Below, one piece after another: positions 34,025-42,701 of a stretch of 64,000 nt of DNA. A program made the position numbers and the translations under genes. Under the pieces are notes generated by a model, which had not been told where the DNA came from, made no database searches, and was given only the letters and a program-made list of their open reading frames with translations. The stretch spans positions 1,116,001-1,180,000 of the forward strand of contig CAVOSX010000002.1 in NCBI GenBank assembly GCA_963699015.1, given 5' to 3'. The stretch's first letter is position 1. Each line of letters begins with the position of its first letter. The DNA comes from PALSA-505 sp963699015. Lineage in GTDB: Bacteria > Actinomycetota > Actinomycetes > Streptosporangiales > Streptosporangiaceae.

Positions 34025-35260
34025 TCAGCTGATCTTGGCCAGCACGTCCCTGGCCGCGGCGGTGGCGCCGGCCGCAAGCTCGGCGGGCGAAGCCGGCCCG
34101 TAGCCGCCCCGGCTGGCGTGATCGAGACCGCTGAACGCGACGGTGACCAGCGCGTTGCGGAGCCTGGCCGCCACCGTGACCCGGTCTGTCGTGTCCCCGC
34201 CCGCCTTGATCACCTGGAACGCGCTGAACGCCACGGTGCCGAGGCCGTGGATCACGGTGATCCTGGCCGGCGGCTGGTGCGTGCTGCGCGCCGGGTGCGT
34301 CTCGGCCTGCAGATCCTGCGCGTAGGCGTCCTTCGCGGCCGAGGTGGCGCTGCCGTTGCCGCTGGCCAGCCCGCTCGGCGCGTAAGCCTGAGCGGTCACC
34401 TGAAGCAGCCGGTACGCCGGCTTGCGGTCAAGCGTCCAGTCGCACTGGTTGCCCGAGTTGCCGGAGAGCCCGGGCAGCGCTGCCCTGGTGGGCCTGCCCG
34501 GCAGGTACCGGCTGAGCGTGGCGGCCGACACCGACTGACAGGTATCCGGCACCAACCGGTACTCGCCAGGCAGGTACGTGGTGACGAACCTTTCCCCTCC
34601 CGCGGGCGAGGGCGCGCCGCCACCGGGAAGCAGAACGTAGATCAGGACGGCAATGACCGCGGCGCCGGCGGCGACGGCTCCCCACAGGTGGAGCCGGCGC
34701 CTGTTCCGCCTGGCCCGGGCGGCCTTGGCCCGGCCGAAGGGCAGGCGCAGGCCGCCGCCGTCACCGTCGCCGGCCCCGCCATCGTCGCGCCGTGCTCCAT
34801 CACCGTCGCGCCGTGCCCGGTCGCTGCCGCGCTGTATACCCTCGCCGCCGCGCCCGGGGCCGCCTTCGTGCCCGGGGCCGCCGTCGAGCCTGGGGGCGCC
34901 GTCGTGCCCGGGGCTGCCGTCGAGCCCGGGGGCGCCGTCGAGCCCGGGGGCGCCGTCGAGCCCGCCGCCGTCGTCGAGCACAGCGCCGCGGTGGCGAGCG
35001 ACGCCGCCGTGGCGCGCGCCGTCCCCGGTGCGCGGCCCGTCACGGCCGGGTACGCCTCCATCCGGCTCGCTGTGACGGCTACCCACCCCGGGCGGGCGGG
35101 GTGAGCTGCGGTGACGTCGCGGCGGCCGGACCGGTGCCGGGATGGCCCAGGGCGGAAGCTCCTCGTCGGGCTCCGGGCTGGCGTCCGACCGCCCTGGACC
35201 GCGCGCGCCCGGAGCCGGGCCAGGCGGAAACCGAGGAGGGCCAGACCCCTGCTGAGCCAC
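34025..35260 (-). CDS. One-TM membrane protein with disordered N-terminus and DUF3558-like outer domain
   Basis: 411 residues from a GTG. The cytoplasmic N-terminus (1 to about 185) is Pro/Gly/Asp-rich, with an 18-bp-encoded GAPGLD repeat and then a basic patch. One membrane helix LWGAVAAGAAVIAVLIYVLL (about 192-211) follows. The exported C-terminal domain has two cysteines in PDTCQSVSAATLSRYLPG and GNQCDWTL, a Cys pair and spacing like DUF3558-type secreted domains. Function unknown. It sits between tsaE and tsaB, splitting the t6A gene set. The protein at 44099-45721 has a similar overall plan. Confidence 0.7.
   Translation of the reverse strand: MAQQGSGPPRFPPGPAPGARGPGRSDASPEPDEELPPWAIPAPVRPPRRHRSSPRPPGVGSRHSEPDGGVPGRDGPRTGDGARHGGVARHRGAVLDDGGGLDGAPGLDGAPGLDGSPGHDGAPRLDGGPGHEGGPGRGGEGIQRGSDRARRDGDGARRDDGGAGDGDGGGLRLPFGRAKAARARRNRRRLHLWGAVAAGAAVIAVLIYVLLPGGGAPSPAGGERFVTTYLPGEYRLVPDTCQSVSAATLSRYLPGRPTRAALPGLSGNSGNQCDWTLDRKPAYRLLQVTAQAYAPSGLASGNGSATSAAKDAYAQDLQAETHPARSTHQPPARITVIHGLGTVAFSAFQVIKAGGDTTDRVTVAARLRNALVTVAFSGLDHASRGGYGPASPAELAAGATAAARDVLAKIS
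34862..34969. repeat. 18-bp minisatellite in the DUF3558-like gene
   Basis: Six 18-bp units close to GCCGTCGAGCCCGGGGGC encode collagen-like GAPGLDG repeats on the minus strand. Several copies are identical; the frame is kept. Confidence 0.9.
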
Positions 35261-35419
35261 GGCGCGCCTCCGTACTGGGGAAATCCGCGCTGTCCCGGTG
35301 AACGGCGCGGAGAATGGCTGCGATGCTGACCGGCGATCCAGGCCGGGTCCGGCGACCTAGAGGATAAGCCGGAACTATAGGGCTTCCGGGCCGCCCGGTA
35401 GGCCAGGACGGACGGATTT

Positions 35420-35971
35420 TTACCCGGGCCCGGCGGGATGCTGCCGCGCCGCTGCACGGGCCAGCGCGGCCGTGGCCTGGGGGGATGCCCAGCGCGATCC
35501 GGTCCCGGTGATCCGCAGGGTGCGCGGCTCGTCGCGCGGCTCGCCCTCGGGCGGATCCGGCCCCGGATCGGCCGCCGCGAAGCCGATCGTGATCTCCAGG
35601 CGGTCGGCGGAAAGCCCTTCGGCCAGGCCCTCCCCCCATTCCACCACCGTCACCGAGCCGGCCAGGTCCAGGTCAAGGTCGTCCACCTCGGCCAGCCCGC
35701 CGAGCCGGTAGGCGTCCACGTGCACCAGGGCGGGGCCGTCGGCCAGCGACGGGTGCACCCGGGCGATGACGAACGTCGGCGAAGTGACCAGGCCGCGTAT
35801 CCGCAGGGCCTCGCCCAGGCCCTGCACCAGGGTGGTCTTGCCCGCGCCGAGCGGCCCGGCCAGCAGCACCAGGTCCCCGGGGTGCAGCACCCCGGCCAGG
35901 CGGCGGCCGAGCCCGCGCATCGCGGCGGCGGTCGGCACGGTGACGGCCGGCAGCGTGGTCTCGTCAGGCAA
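35420..35971 (-). CDS. tsaE: tRNA threonylcarbamoyladenosine biosynthesis ATPase TsaE
   Basis: P-loop ATPase that regulates the TsaB-TsaD complex. About 183 residues if it starts at the TTG at 35971. The Walker A is AGPLGAGKTTLVQGLGEAL, TSPTFVIARVH contains the switch Thr, LVHVDAYRL is the family Asp-x-Tyr-Arg-like motif, and VTVVEWGEGLAEGL holds the Walker B-like WxE. The C-terminal 50 residues are a non-conserved extension. The frame is open to an ATG at 36073, but that would overlap the hydrolase gene by 110 bp; family N-termini begin close to the TTG. Likely translationally coupled to the hydrolase. Confidence 0.9.
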   Translation of the reverse strand: MPDETTLPAVTVPTAAAMRGLGRRLAGVLHPGDLVLLAGPLGAGKTTLVQGLGEALRIRGLVTSPTFVIARVHPSLADGPALVHVDAYRLGGLAEVDDLDLDLAGSVTVVEWGEGLAEGLSADRLEITIGFAAADPGPDPPEGEPRDEPRTLRITGTGSRWASPQATAALARAAARQHPAGPG

Positions 35972-37088
35972 CTCCGCGCACGCCTCCCCCGTCGCCGGGC
36001 CGCCGCGACGGCCACGGCCGGCTACCCGGCTGAATCTCGCCGAGCAGGCTGGTGATCGCGTAGTTGACGACATCCGGGCGCTCCAGCATCACCGCGTGGC
36101 CCGCCCCGGGCACGGTGACCAGCCGGGCGCCGGGGATCTCGGCGGCGAGCTCGGTGCCCAGCTGCGGCGGGACCACGCGATCCCGGTCCCCGGTCACGAC
36201 GGTCACCGGCACCCGGCCGAGCACGCCGAGCACGCCGTGCTGGTCGCAGCCGAGCAGCGCGCGGTAGAACTGCGCGATGACGCCCACCGGCACCTCGCGG
36301 ATCATGCACTCGAGGAATTCGGTCAAGGTCATGCTGGCCTGCGGATCGCCGAACGCCATGTACCGGGTGGCCACCAGCTCCAGCTCTTTCGATGCCTTCC
36401 GGCCGCGTTCGATCAGCGCGGCCTGCCGTCCGGCCGCGGCCGCGGTCAGCAGGACCGGCGCGACGTGCTGCAGGAACGTCCGCAGCGGTGACGGCATCCC
36501 CGGCACCAGGCCGTCCGGCCCGCTCAGCCCGCCCGCCGTGGTCGCGATGAGGACAACGCCGGCCACCCGGGAGCCGAACAGTTCCGGGTGCTGGCCGGCC
36601 AGTGCCATGATCGTCATGCCGCCCATCGAATGGCCGACCAGGATCACGCGAGAGCTCTCGGCCGTCACGGACCCGATGACCGCGTCCAGGTCGCCGCCGG
36701 TCTGATCGACGGTGACCGGCTGCCCGGCAGCGCGGCCGGACCGCCCGTGGCCACGCTGATCCCACAACACCAGCCTGGCGACGCCGGCCAGGTCGCGGCG
36801 CTGGTAGTGCCAGCTGTCCTGGTTCAGCGCATACCCGTGGCAGAAGATGATCGTGACCGGGGCGTCGTCCGGGCCGTTGACCTCCACGTGCAGCGGTACC
36901 GCGTCGGGGGCGAGCACGACGAATTCCCGCCCGCGCAGCTCGCCGAACGGCTCATCCGCCGCCGGGTCGGGAAACAGCCGCAGCCGGTGCGCCGCGAGCC
37001 GCTCGGCCGTGATCACCGCGCCGACCCCCGCCGCCGCGGCGCCCGCGCTGATCCCCGCGATCCGGCTGATCCTCCGCCACCTGGCCAT
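35964..37088 (-). CDS. Alpha/beta-hydrolase with N-terminal membrane helix
   Basis: 374 residues from an ATG preceded by GGAGG. An N-terminal hydrophobic segment ISRIAGISAGAAAAGVGAVI (about 7-27) likely anchors it. The hydrolase core has VTIIFCHGYALNQDSWHYQ (oxyanion hole), LVLWDQRGHGRS, the nucleophile elbow VGHSMGGM, and a late catalytic His in PGAGHAVMLERPD, with TGDRDRVVPP supplying an Asp. This gene between alr and tsaE is conserved in gene order among actinobacteria, but its substrate is unknown. The C-terminal tail is basic and non-conserved. Confidence 0.9.
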   Translation of the reverse strand: MARWRRISRIAGISAGAAAAGVGAVITAERLAAHRLRLFPDPAADEPFGELRGREFVVLAPDAVPLHVEVNGPDDAPVTIIFCHGYALNQDSWHYQRRDLAGVARLVLWDQRGHGRSGRAAGQPVTVDQTGGDLDAVIGSVTAESSRVILVGHSMGGMTIMALAGQHPELFGSRVAGVVLIATTAGGLSGPDGLVPGMPSPLRTFLQHVAPVLLTAAAAGRQAALIERGRKASKELELVATRYMAFGDPQASMTLTEFLECMIREVPVGVIAQFYRALLGCDQHGVLGVLGRVPVTVVTGDRDRVVPPQLGTELAAEIPGARLVTVPGAGHAVMLERPDVVNYAITSLLGEIQPGSRPWPSRRPGDGGGVRGVA

Positions 37089-37157
37089 GATTCCTCCCGC
37101 CCGGGCCGGTCCGGGTGTCCCGCTCGGTGACCGCCTGCCCGCCGCCGCACAGGCTAC

Positions 37158-38270
37158 TCAACGGTAGCTTTTGGGCCAGAGCCCGCCAACCGCGGTGACG
37201 ATCTCATAAGAGATGGTGCCGAGCGCGTCGGCCCACTCCTGCGCGGTCGGCTCGCCGTCATCGCCGGGGCCGAACAGGACCACCTCGTCCCCCGCAGAGG
37301 CCGGATCATCGCCGAGGTCGACCACGAACTGGTTCATGCAGACCGTGCCGCAGATCGCCCGGCGCCGCCCTGCGGCGTGAACCTGCCCCACCCCCGACGC
37401 CGCCCTGGGCACGCCCTCCGCGTAGCCCACCGGCACCAGCCCGAGCGTGGTCTCCGTCTTCGTGACGCAGCGGTGCCCGTACGACACGCCCGAGCCGGCC
37501 GGGACCCGCTTGACCTGGACCAGGCGAGTCCTGGCCGTCATCGCCGGCCGCAGCCAGCCCGGGGGGCCGCCGGGCATGGTGCCGAGGCCGTAGATCCCGC
37601 CGCCGGCCCGGACCAGGTCGAACCAGGCGTCGGGCCGGGTCAGCGTGGCCGCGGTATTGGCCAGGTGCCGCAGCTCCGGCCGCGCCCCGGCCTTCTCGGC
37701 CCGCTCGACCGCGTCGCCGAACGCGGCGAGCTGCGCCTCAACTGATGCATGGCCGGGGATGTCGGCGCACGCCAAGTGGGACCAGATGGCGGTGATTTCA
37801 ACGTAGCCGTCCGCTTGCGCGGCGAGCGCAGCGTCGACCAGGCCAGGCCAGTCCGCGACGGTCGCGCCGCCACGCGACATGCCGGTGTCTGCCTTGAGAT
37901 GTATCCGGGCCGGCCGCCCCGCCGATCGCGCCGCGGCCGCGATCTGGCTGAGCGTGCCGCGGGTACCGACGCACAGGTCGATCCCGCGCCCGATGGCCTC
38001 GGCGTGCGCCGCCTGCGGGTCGTCCATCAGGCACAGCACCGGCGCGGTGATCCCGGCCCCGCGCAGCGCCAGAGCCTCGGGCACGCCCACCACCGCGAGC
38101 CAGCTGGCCCCGCCGGCCAGGGCCGCATTCGCCGCCGGGATCATGCCGTGCCCGTAGCCGTCGGCCTTGACCACCGCCATCAGCCCTGCGGCCCCGACCC
38201 GCTCGCGGAGCGCGGCGGTATTTTCCCTGATCGCGGACAGGTCGATGACGGCTTCCCCGATGATGTTCAC
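37158..38270 (-). CDS. alr: Alanine racemase
   Basis: PLP enzyme making D-alanine for peptidoglycan, 370 residues from a GTG. The PLP lysine is in LMAVVKADGYGHG. LKADTGMSRGG and LRHLANTAATL are conserved, RAGGGIYGLG binds the phosphate region, and the catalytic Tyr is in GSGVSYGHR. ICGTVCMNQFVVDLG is the C-terminal beta-domain signature. D-alanine made here is the substrate class removed by the carboxypeptidase at 20293-21600. Confidence 0.96.
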   Translation of the reverse strand: MNIIGEAVIDLSAIRENTAALRERVGAAGLMAVVKADGYGHGMIPAANAALAGGASWLAVVGVPEALALRGAGITAPVLCLMDDPQAAHAEAIGRGIDLCVGTRGTLSQIAAAARSAGRPARIHLKADTGMSRGGATVADWPGLVDAALAAQADGYVEITAIWSHLACADIPGHASVEAQLAAFGDAVERAEKAGARPELRHLANTAATLTRPDAWFDLVRAGGGIYGLGTMPGGPPGWLRPAMTARTRLVQVKRVPAGSGVSYGHRCVTKTETTLGLVPVGYAEGVPRAASGVGQVHAAGRRRAICGTVCMNQFVVDLGDDPASAGDEVVLFGPGDDGEPTAQEWADALGTISYEIVTAVGGLWPKSYR

Positions 38271-38380
38271 GACGCTCCAGTCTGCCAGCCCGGAGCCGGC
38301 GGCCGGCCGGCCCAGGCCGATGCGGGTTTCCAGACGGCGGGATTTCCAGAACGGCGCCGGGCGAACCAGCCGCGTCCATC

Positions 38381-38440
38381 GCGGCCCGTCGTCCTTTGCG
38401 GCCCGTCGTCTCGGCGGACCGTCGTCCTCGGCGGCCCGGG
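38381..38440. repeat. Degenerate 16-17-bp tandem repeat between nnr and alr
   Basis: Three copies of GCGG(C/A)CCGTCGTC plus spacers start at 38381, 38398 and 38414, with a partial fourth at 38431. The region is noncoding, between the nnr stop and the alr start, and could influence alr expression. Confidence 0.75.
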
Positions 38441-38453
38441 CCGTGCCTGCGGC

Positions 38454-40043
38454 CTAGCGCCCGGCCGCTCGTACCGCGCGGATTGCGGCTGGCAGCGCCT
38501 GCAGCACGTCCGGGGCGCCGATGGGCGCGGCCACAGGGCCGTCGCGCACGGGCACGGCCAGCTCCGCGAGTGCGCCCGGGGCAAGGTTCTCATCGCCTGC
38601 GCCGGGCCCGCACGGTCCGCCAGGTCCGGCCGCGGCCAGCCGGGCAGCCAGCCCGTGCAGGTACGCCGCGACGGCGGCCGCGTGCATCACGTCGAGCCCC
38701 TGCGCGAGCAGCGAGCCGGCCAGCCCGGTCAGCACGTCGCCGCTGCCCGCGGTGGCCAGCCAGGGGGTACCGGTCGAGTTGACGAACACGGGCGAACCGG
38801 CCAGCGGCTCGGCGATCACCGTGGTCGAGCCCTTGAGCAGCACGGTGACTCCCAGCTCGCTCGCGGCCCGCCGCACGTACTCGAGCCGGCGCGCCTCTAC
38901 GTCAGCCGGGTCCACGCCGAGCAGCCTCGCCAGCTCGCCGGCATGCGGGGTCAGCAGCGTCGGCGCCTGCCGGGGCACCAGGCCGCGGTCGGCGGCGAGC
39001 AGGGTCAGGCCGTCCGCGTCCACGAGGACCGGCACGTCGCGGGCGAGCACCTCCCTGAGCAGCCCGGCGGCGTTCTCGTCGGTGCCCATTCCCGGCCCCG
39101 CGGCCCAGGTCTGGACGCGGCCGGCCGTCCGCAGCACCTGCGCGGGATCAGGTCCTGCCTCCTCGATGACCGTGATGACCGCCTCCGGCCAGTCCTGCCT
39201 CACCACCGCGGCCGGACGGCCCGGCGCTACCAGCCGGACCATCCCGGCGCCGCCGCGCACGGCGGCGCCCACGGCAAGCCAGGCGGCCCCGGTGAACCGG
39301 TCGCTGCCGGCCACGACGCCCAGCACCCCGCGACGGTACTTGTCGGACTCCGCCGTCGGCACCGGCAGCAGGCCGGCGACGTCGGCGGACTGCAGCGCGA
39401 TGAGGTCGGGGGCGTCCAGGTGCGGCGCCAGGCCGATGTCGATCAGTTCCGTCACCCCGGCGTCGCCCGCGCCTGGGTCGACGAGCAGGCCGGGCTTCCA
39501 GGTGCCGAACGTCACGGTGACATCGGCCTGCACCGCAGGGCCGTCGACCACGCCGCTGTCGGCGTCGATACCGCTCGGCAGGTCAGTGGCCACGACGACG
39601 GCCCGCGAGCCTGCTGCCTGCCCGGCCAGCGCCGCGTAGGGCTCGCGCAGCCCGCCCTGGCCGCCGATGCCGAGCATGCCGTCCACGATCAGGTCGGCCT
39701 GCGCGATCAGTTCGGGTACCGGCTGCGCGGACGGGCCGAGCAGCCGACCGCCCGCGGCCCGCAGGGCGTCGGCTCCGCCTTGATGGGTCCGCGAGCCAGC
39801 GGTGATCGCGTGCACGGCCGCCCCCCGGCGGGCGAGCAAAGCGGCGGCGTACAGCGCGTCGCCGCCGTTGTCGCCGCTGCCGGCCAGTACGACCACCCGC
39901 GCACCGTAAGGCTGCTCGAGCAAGCCGGCGCAGACCGAGGCCAGGCCGAACGCGGCCCGCTGCATCAGCGCGCCCTCGGGCAGCATGGCCATCAGGGCAC
40001 CCTCGGCCGCGCGAACCTTCGCGACCTCGTGGGCCTGCCTCAT
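38454..40043 (-). CDS. nnrD: Bifunctional NAD(P)HX epimerase / ADP-dependent NAD(P)HX dehydratase
   Basis: Repairs hydrated NAD(P)H. 529 residues. The N-terminal YjeF_N epimerase domain (1 to about 215) has VVVLAGSGDNGGDALYAA, DLIVDGMLGIG and VVATDLPSGIDADSG. The C-terminal ribokinase-like dehydratase (from about 230) has YRRGVLGVVAGSDRFTGAAWL, AAGPGMGTDENA, LLTPHAGELARLLG and the catalytic TAGSGDVLTGLAGSLLAQGL. Located between acpS and alr, the usual actinobacterial order. No obvious truncation. Confidence 0.95.
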   Translation of the reverse strand: MRQAHEVAKVRAAEGALMAMLPEGALMQRAAFGLASVCAGLLEQPYGARVVVLAGSGDNGGDALYAAALLARRGAAVHAITAGSRTHQGGADALRAAGGRLLGPSAQPVPELIAQADLIVDGMLGIGGQGGLREPYAALAGQAAGSRAVVVATDLPSGIDADSGVVDGPAVQADVTVTFGTWKPGLLVDPGAGDAGVTELIDIGLAPHLDAPDLIALQSADVAGLLPVPTAESDKYRRGVLGVVAGSDRFTGAAWLAVGAAVRGGAGMVRLVAPGRPAAVVRQDWPEAVITVIEEAGPDPAQVLRTAGRVQTWAAGPGMGTDENAAGLLREVLARDVPVLVDADGLTLLAADRGLVPRQAPTLLTPHAGELARLLGVDPADVEARRLEYVRRAASELGVTVLLKGSTTVIAEPLAGSPVFVNSTGTPWLATAGSGDVLTGLAGSLLAQGLDVMHAAAVAAYLHGLAARLAAAGPGGPCGPGAGDENLAPGALAELAVPVRDGPVAAPIGAPDVLQALPAAIRAVRAAGR

Positions 40044-40154
40044 CCGGACTCACTCCCATCCGCTCGCGGTCCCGGTGTGGCGGGATAGGGCCGCATCATT
40101 CTCCGGCGCGCCGGAGCCCGCCAGCACGATCAGGCACGCTCGCGGCGGTCACCA

Positions 40155-40505
40155 TCAGCCTTCCGCCACGACCATGGCGATGGACAAGCCCGCGTCGTGG
40201 CTGAGCGACAGATGCCAGCGCGAGACGCCCAGCATCCTGGCCGCCTGGGCCACCGTCCCGCTGACCTCGAGTTCCGGGCGGCCGGAACCGTCGCGCCGCA
40301 CCTGCACATCGGTCCATGCCAGGCCGGGCGGGGCGCCGAGCGCCTTCGCCGTAGCCTCCTTCGCCGCGTAGCGCGCGGCCAGCGAGGCGACAGGAAGATC
40401 GCGTTCGCTCTGAGCGAACAGGCGGCAGGCCAGGCCCGGGGTGCGGCTGAGCGCCGTGCGGATCCGCGCGATCTCCACCACATCCACCCCGATGCCTACG
40501 ATCAC
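40155..40505 (-). CDS. acpS: Holo-[acyl-carrier-protein] synthase
   Basis: Transfers 4'-phosphopantetheine from CoA to acyl carrier proteins. 116 residues from a GTG. IVGIGVDVVEIARIR carries the magnesium-binding Asp, ARYAAKEATAKALG the magnesium-binding Glu, and WHLSLSHDAGLSIAMVVAE the closing strand. Complete. Confidence 0.96.
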   Translation of the reverse strand: MIVGIGVDVVEIARIRTALSRTPGLACRLFAQSERDLPVASLAARYAAKEATAKALGAPPGLAWTDVQVRRDGSGRPELEVSGTVAQAARMLGVSRWHLSLSHDAGLSIAMVVAEG

Positions 40506-40620
40506 GTCCCAAGCCTGCCACGGATTCCGGCCGCGTCCCCTGGATGTTCCGCGCCCGGGCCGCCGCGCCGCGACAGTACGCCGCCGCGCCGCGACACTGC
40601 AAGGTGGCCTGCCGCGGCAC

Positions 40621-40626
40621 TAGCGT
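40621..40626 (+). promoter_or_regulatory. -10 box of the DUF488 gene (leaderless)
   Basis: TAGCGT is followed by exactly six bases and the ATG at 40633, favouring that ATG over the GTG at 40627. Confidence 0.5.
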
Positions 40627-40632
40627 GTGATC

Positions 40633-41004
40633 ATGACCGCCGCCGAGCACCAGATCCGCGTCCGTCGGGTGTATGACGAGCCTGAGCCCGCCGACGGCGC
40701 TCGGGTGCTGGTGGACAAGCTGTGGCCGCGCGGGGTCAGCAAGCAGGCGGCTCAGCTGCAGGAGTGGGCCAGGGACGTCGCGCCGTCAGACGAGCTTCGC
40801 CGGTGGTACGGCCACGATCCCGGCAAGTTCGACGAGTTCCGCAGTCGCTACCTTGCCGAGCTCGGCCAGCCCGAACCCCGCGCCGCGGTCGCCCGGCTGC
40901 GCGCGCTGGCCGCCGGCGGCCCTGTCACGCTGCTCACCGCAACCAAGGATGTCCAGTACAGCCAGGCCGTCGTCCTAGCCGACCACCTCCGCTCCCCCGC
41001 CTGA
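40633..41004 (+). CDS. DUF488-family protein
   Basis: 123 residues. IRVRRVYDEPEPADGARVLVDKLWPRG contains the strongly conserved DRLWPRG-like motif (here DKLWPRG). WARDVAPSDELRRWYGHDPGKFDEFRSRY and LRALAAGGPVTLLTATKDVQYSQAVVLAD complete the family pattern. DUF488 proteins are small, widely distributed and biochemically uncharacterised. An isolated plus-strand gene in a minus-strand block, followed by an intergenic repeat element. Confidence 0.9.
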   Translation: MTAAEHQIRVRRVYDEPEPADGARVLVDKLWPRGVSKQAAQLQEWARDVAPSDELRRWYGHDPGKFDEFRSRYLAELGQPEPRAAVARLRALAAGGPVTLLTATKDVQYSQAVVLADHLRSPA

Positions 41005-41065
41005 CCTTCCCCGCTCGCCCGCCCGACCGCTCCCGCACCCGCACGACCACTCCCTCGCGACCGCT

Positions 41066-41102
41066 CCCGCACTTATCATGCGTTGACGGGTCACAAACCC
41101 GG
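41066..41102. repeat. Intergenic GCATGATAAGT-type element, copy 2
   Basis: ACTTATCATGCG followed by a hairpin (CGGGT, five bases, ACCCG). On the minus strand this reads in the same order as the module at 1090-1124, with GGTTTGT and GCATGATA shared. It lies between the convergent DUF488 and glmM genes. Confidence 0.6.
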
Positions 41103-41144
41103 ACAAAATAGGTCATGAATCCGCTCTACTGCATGAAGAGTCCC

Positions 41145-41186
41145 GTAGTGCGGCGCGCTGACCGCGTAGTACGGCGGGCTGACCGC
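41145..41186. repeat. 21-bp tandem repeat
   Basis: Two adjacent 21-bp copies (41145-41165, 41166-41186) match at 19 positions. Noncoding, between the element at 41066 and the glmM terminator. Confidence 0.8.
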
Positions 41187-41214
41187 ACGAAGCGCGCCGC
41201 GGGGCTGCGGGCAG

Positions 41215-41234
41215 GCGGGCGTTGGGGCGCCCGC
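41215..41234 (-). terminator. Hairpin downstream of glmM
   Basis: GCGGGCG (41215-41221) pairs with CGCCCGC (41228-41234) across a six-base loop, eight bases beyond the glmM stop codon. Confidence 0.5.
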
Positions 41235-41242
41235 GGGCGGGT

Positions 41243-42652
41243 TTAGGCGAGGGCGGTGCGGACGGTGTCGGCCAGGCGGCCCGCTACCCGCTCGGCGTGC
41301 AGGGGATCGGCCGCCTCCACCATGACCCTGACGGTTGGCTCGGTTCCGCTCGGCCTGACCAGGACCCGGCCTAGGGTGCCGAGCTCCGTCTCGGCCGCCG
41401 CCACGGCGGCGGCGAGCTCGGGCGCCGAGCCCATCCGGGATTTGTCCACGCCCTTCACGTTGATCAGCACCTGCGGGTACCTGGTCATCACCGTGGCAAG
41501 CTCGCTGAGCGACCGGCCCCGGCGGGCCATCGCGTCGAGCAGCTGCAGGCCGGTGAGTATGCCGTCGCCGGTTGTGGCGTGGTCGAGCAGGATGATGTGC
41601 CCGGACTGCTCGCCGCCCAGCGCGTAGCGTCCGGCTCGCATGGCCTCGAGCACGTACCTGTCGCCGACCGCCGTCTCGACCACCCGGATCCCCGCGTCGC
41701 GCATGGCCAGCCGGAACCCGAGGTTCGACATCACGGTGGTGACGACGGTATCGCCCGCGAGCCGGCCGACTTCCTGGAAGCCGAGCGCGAGGATGGCCAG
41801 GATCTGGTCGCCGTCGATCACCTGCCCTGAGGCGTCCACTGCCAGGCAGCGATCCGCGTCGCCGTCGTGCGCGATGCCCGCGTCCGCGTGCCGGGCGACC
41901 ACCGCGGCGGACAGCGCGCCGAGCGACGTCGAGCCGCAGCCCTGGTTGATGTTCAGCCCGTCGGGGTCAGCGCCGATCGTGACAACATCCGCTCCGGCCC
42001 GCTTGAGCGCCTCGGGCGCGATCTGGTAGGCGGCTCCGTGCGCGCAGTCGACCACGACCCGCAGCCCGGCCAGCGGCAGCCTGCCGCGGGCTTCGGCGTC
42101 GCCGCCGGGGGCGCCGCTTGTCGCGGACACCGAGGAGGCCAGGTGGTCCAGGTAACGCTCGCGCTCGGCCAGGGCATCAGTCACCCGGCCGAAACCGCCC
42201 TCGGGCGGCTTGGCCGGGGCCGAGCTATGCCGCCTGATCCTGTCCTCGATCTCGTCTTCGACGCTATCGGGCAGCTTCATGCCACCCCGGCCGAAGAACT
42301 TGATGCCGTTATCGGGAGCCGGATTGTGGCTCGCCGACAGCATGACGCCGAACTCGCCCAGCTCTGCCGTGAGGTACGCCACGGCCGGGGTCGGGATAAC
42401 ACCCAGCCGGACCACGTCCACGCCCGCGCCGGCCAGCCCCGCGACCACCGCGGCCTCGAGGAACTCACCTGAGGCCCTCGGGTCCCGGCCGACCAGGGCG
42501 AGCGGGCGGCGGCCGGCCGCGCGGGCGGCGGCGAACGCGCCCGCCTCACCCAGGGTGTGCGCCGCGGCCGCGGCCAGATCCGTGGCGAGGCGCGCGGTCA
42601 GATCCTGCCCCGCGATCCCCCGAACGCCATCCGTGCCGAACAACCGGCCCAT
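41243..42652 (-). CDS. glmM: Phosphoglucosamine mutase
   Basis: Converts glucosamine-6-phosphate to glucosamine-1-phosphate for cell-wall precursors. 469 residues from the ATG at 42652, with GGAGGG upstream. MGRLFGTDGVRGIAG is the invariant start. The phosphoserine loop is VMLSASHNPAPDNGIKFFG, the metal loop AHDGDADRCLAVD, the sugar loop GGEQSGHIIL, and the phosphate-binding loop VRPSGTEPTVRVMVEA. Follows rpsI by 49 bp, a standard actinobacterial linkage. Confidence 0.97.
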   Translation of the reverse strand: MGRLFGTDGVRGIAGQDLTARLATDLAAAAAHTLGEAGAFAAARAAGRRPLALVGRDPRASGEFLEAAVVAGLAGAGVDVVRLGVIPTPAVAYLTAELGEFGVMLSASHNPAPDNGIKFFGRGGMKLPDSVEDEIEDRIRRHSSAPAKPPEGGFGRVTDALAERERYLDHLASSVSATSGAPGGDAEARGRLPLAGLRVVVDCAHGAAYQIAPEALKRAGADVVTIGADPDGLNINQGCGSTSLGALSAAVVARHADAGIAHDGDADRCLAVDASGQVIDGDQILAILALGFQEVGRLAGDTVVTTVMSNLGFRLAMRDAGIRVVETAVGDRYVLEAMRAGRYALGGEQSGHIILLDHATTGDGILTGLQLLDAMARRGRSLSELATVMTRYPQVLINVKGVDKSRMGSAPELAAAVAAAETELGTLGRVLVRPSGTEPTVRVMVEAADPLHAERVAGRLADTVRTALA

Positions 42653-42701
42653 AGACGGGACACCCTCCGCTGGTATTCCGGTACGCGGGGCGGGTTTGAT
42701 G

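Noticed and set aside
40550..40600. Direct repeat CGCCGCGCCGCGACA between acpS and the DUF488 gene as a regulatory array
   Set aside because: Two short, simple GC-rich copies only; not distinguishable from low-complexity background.
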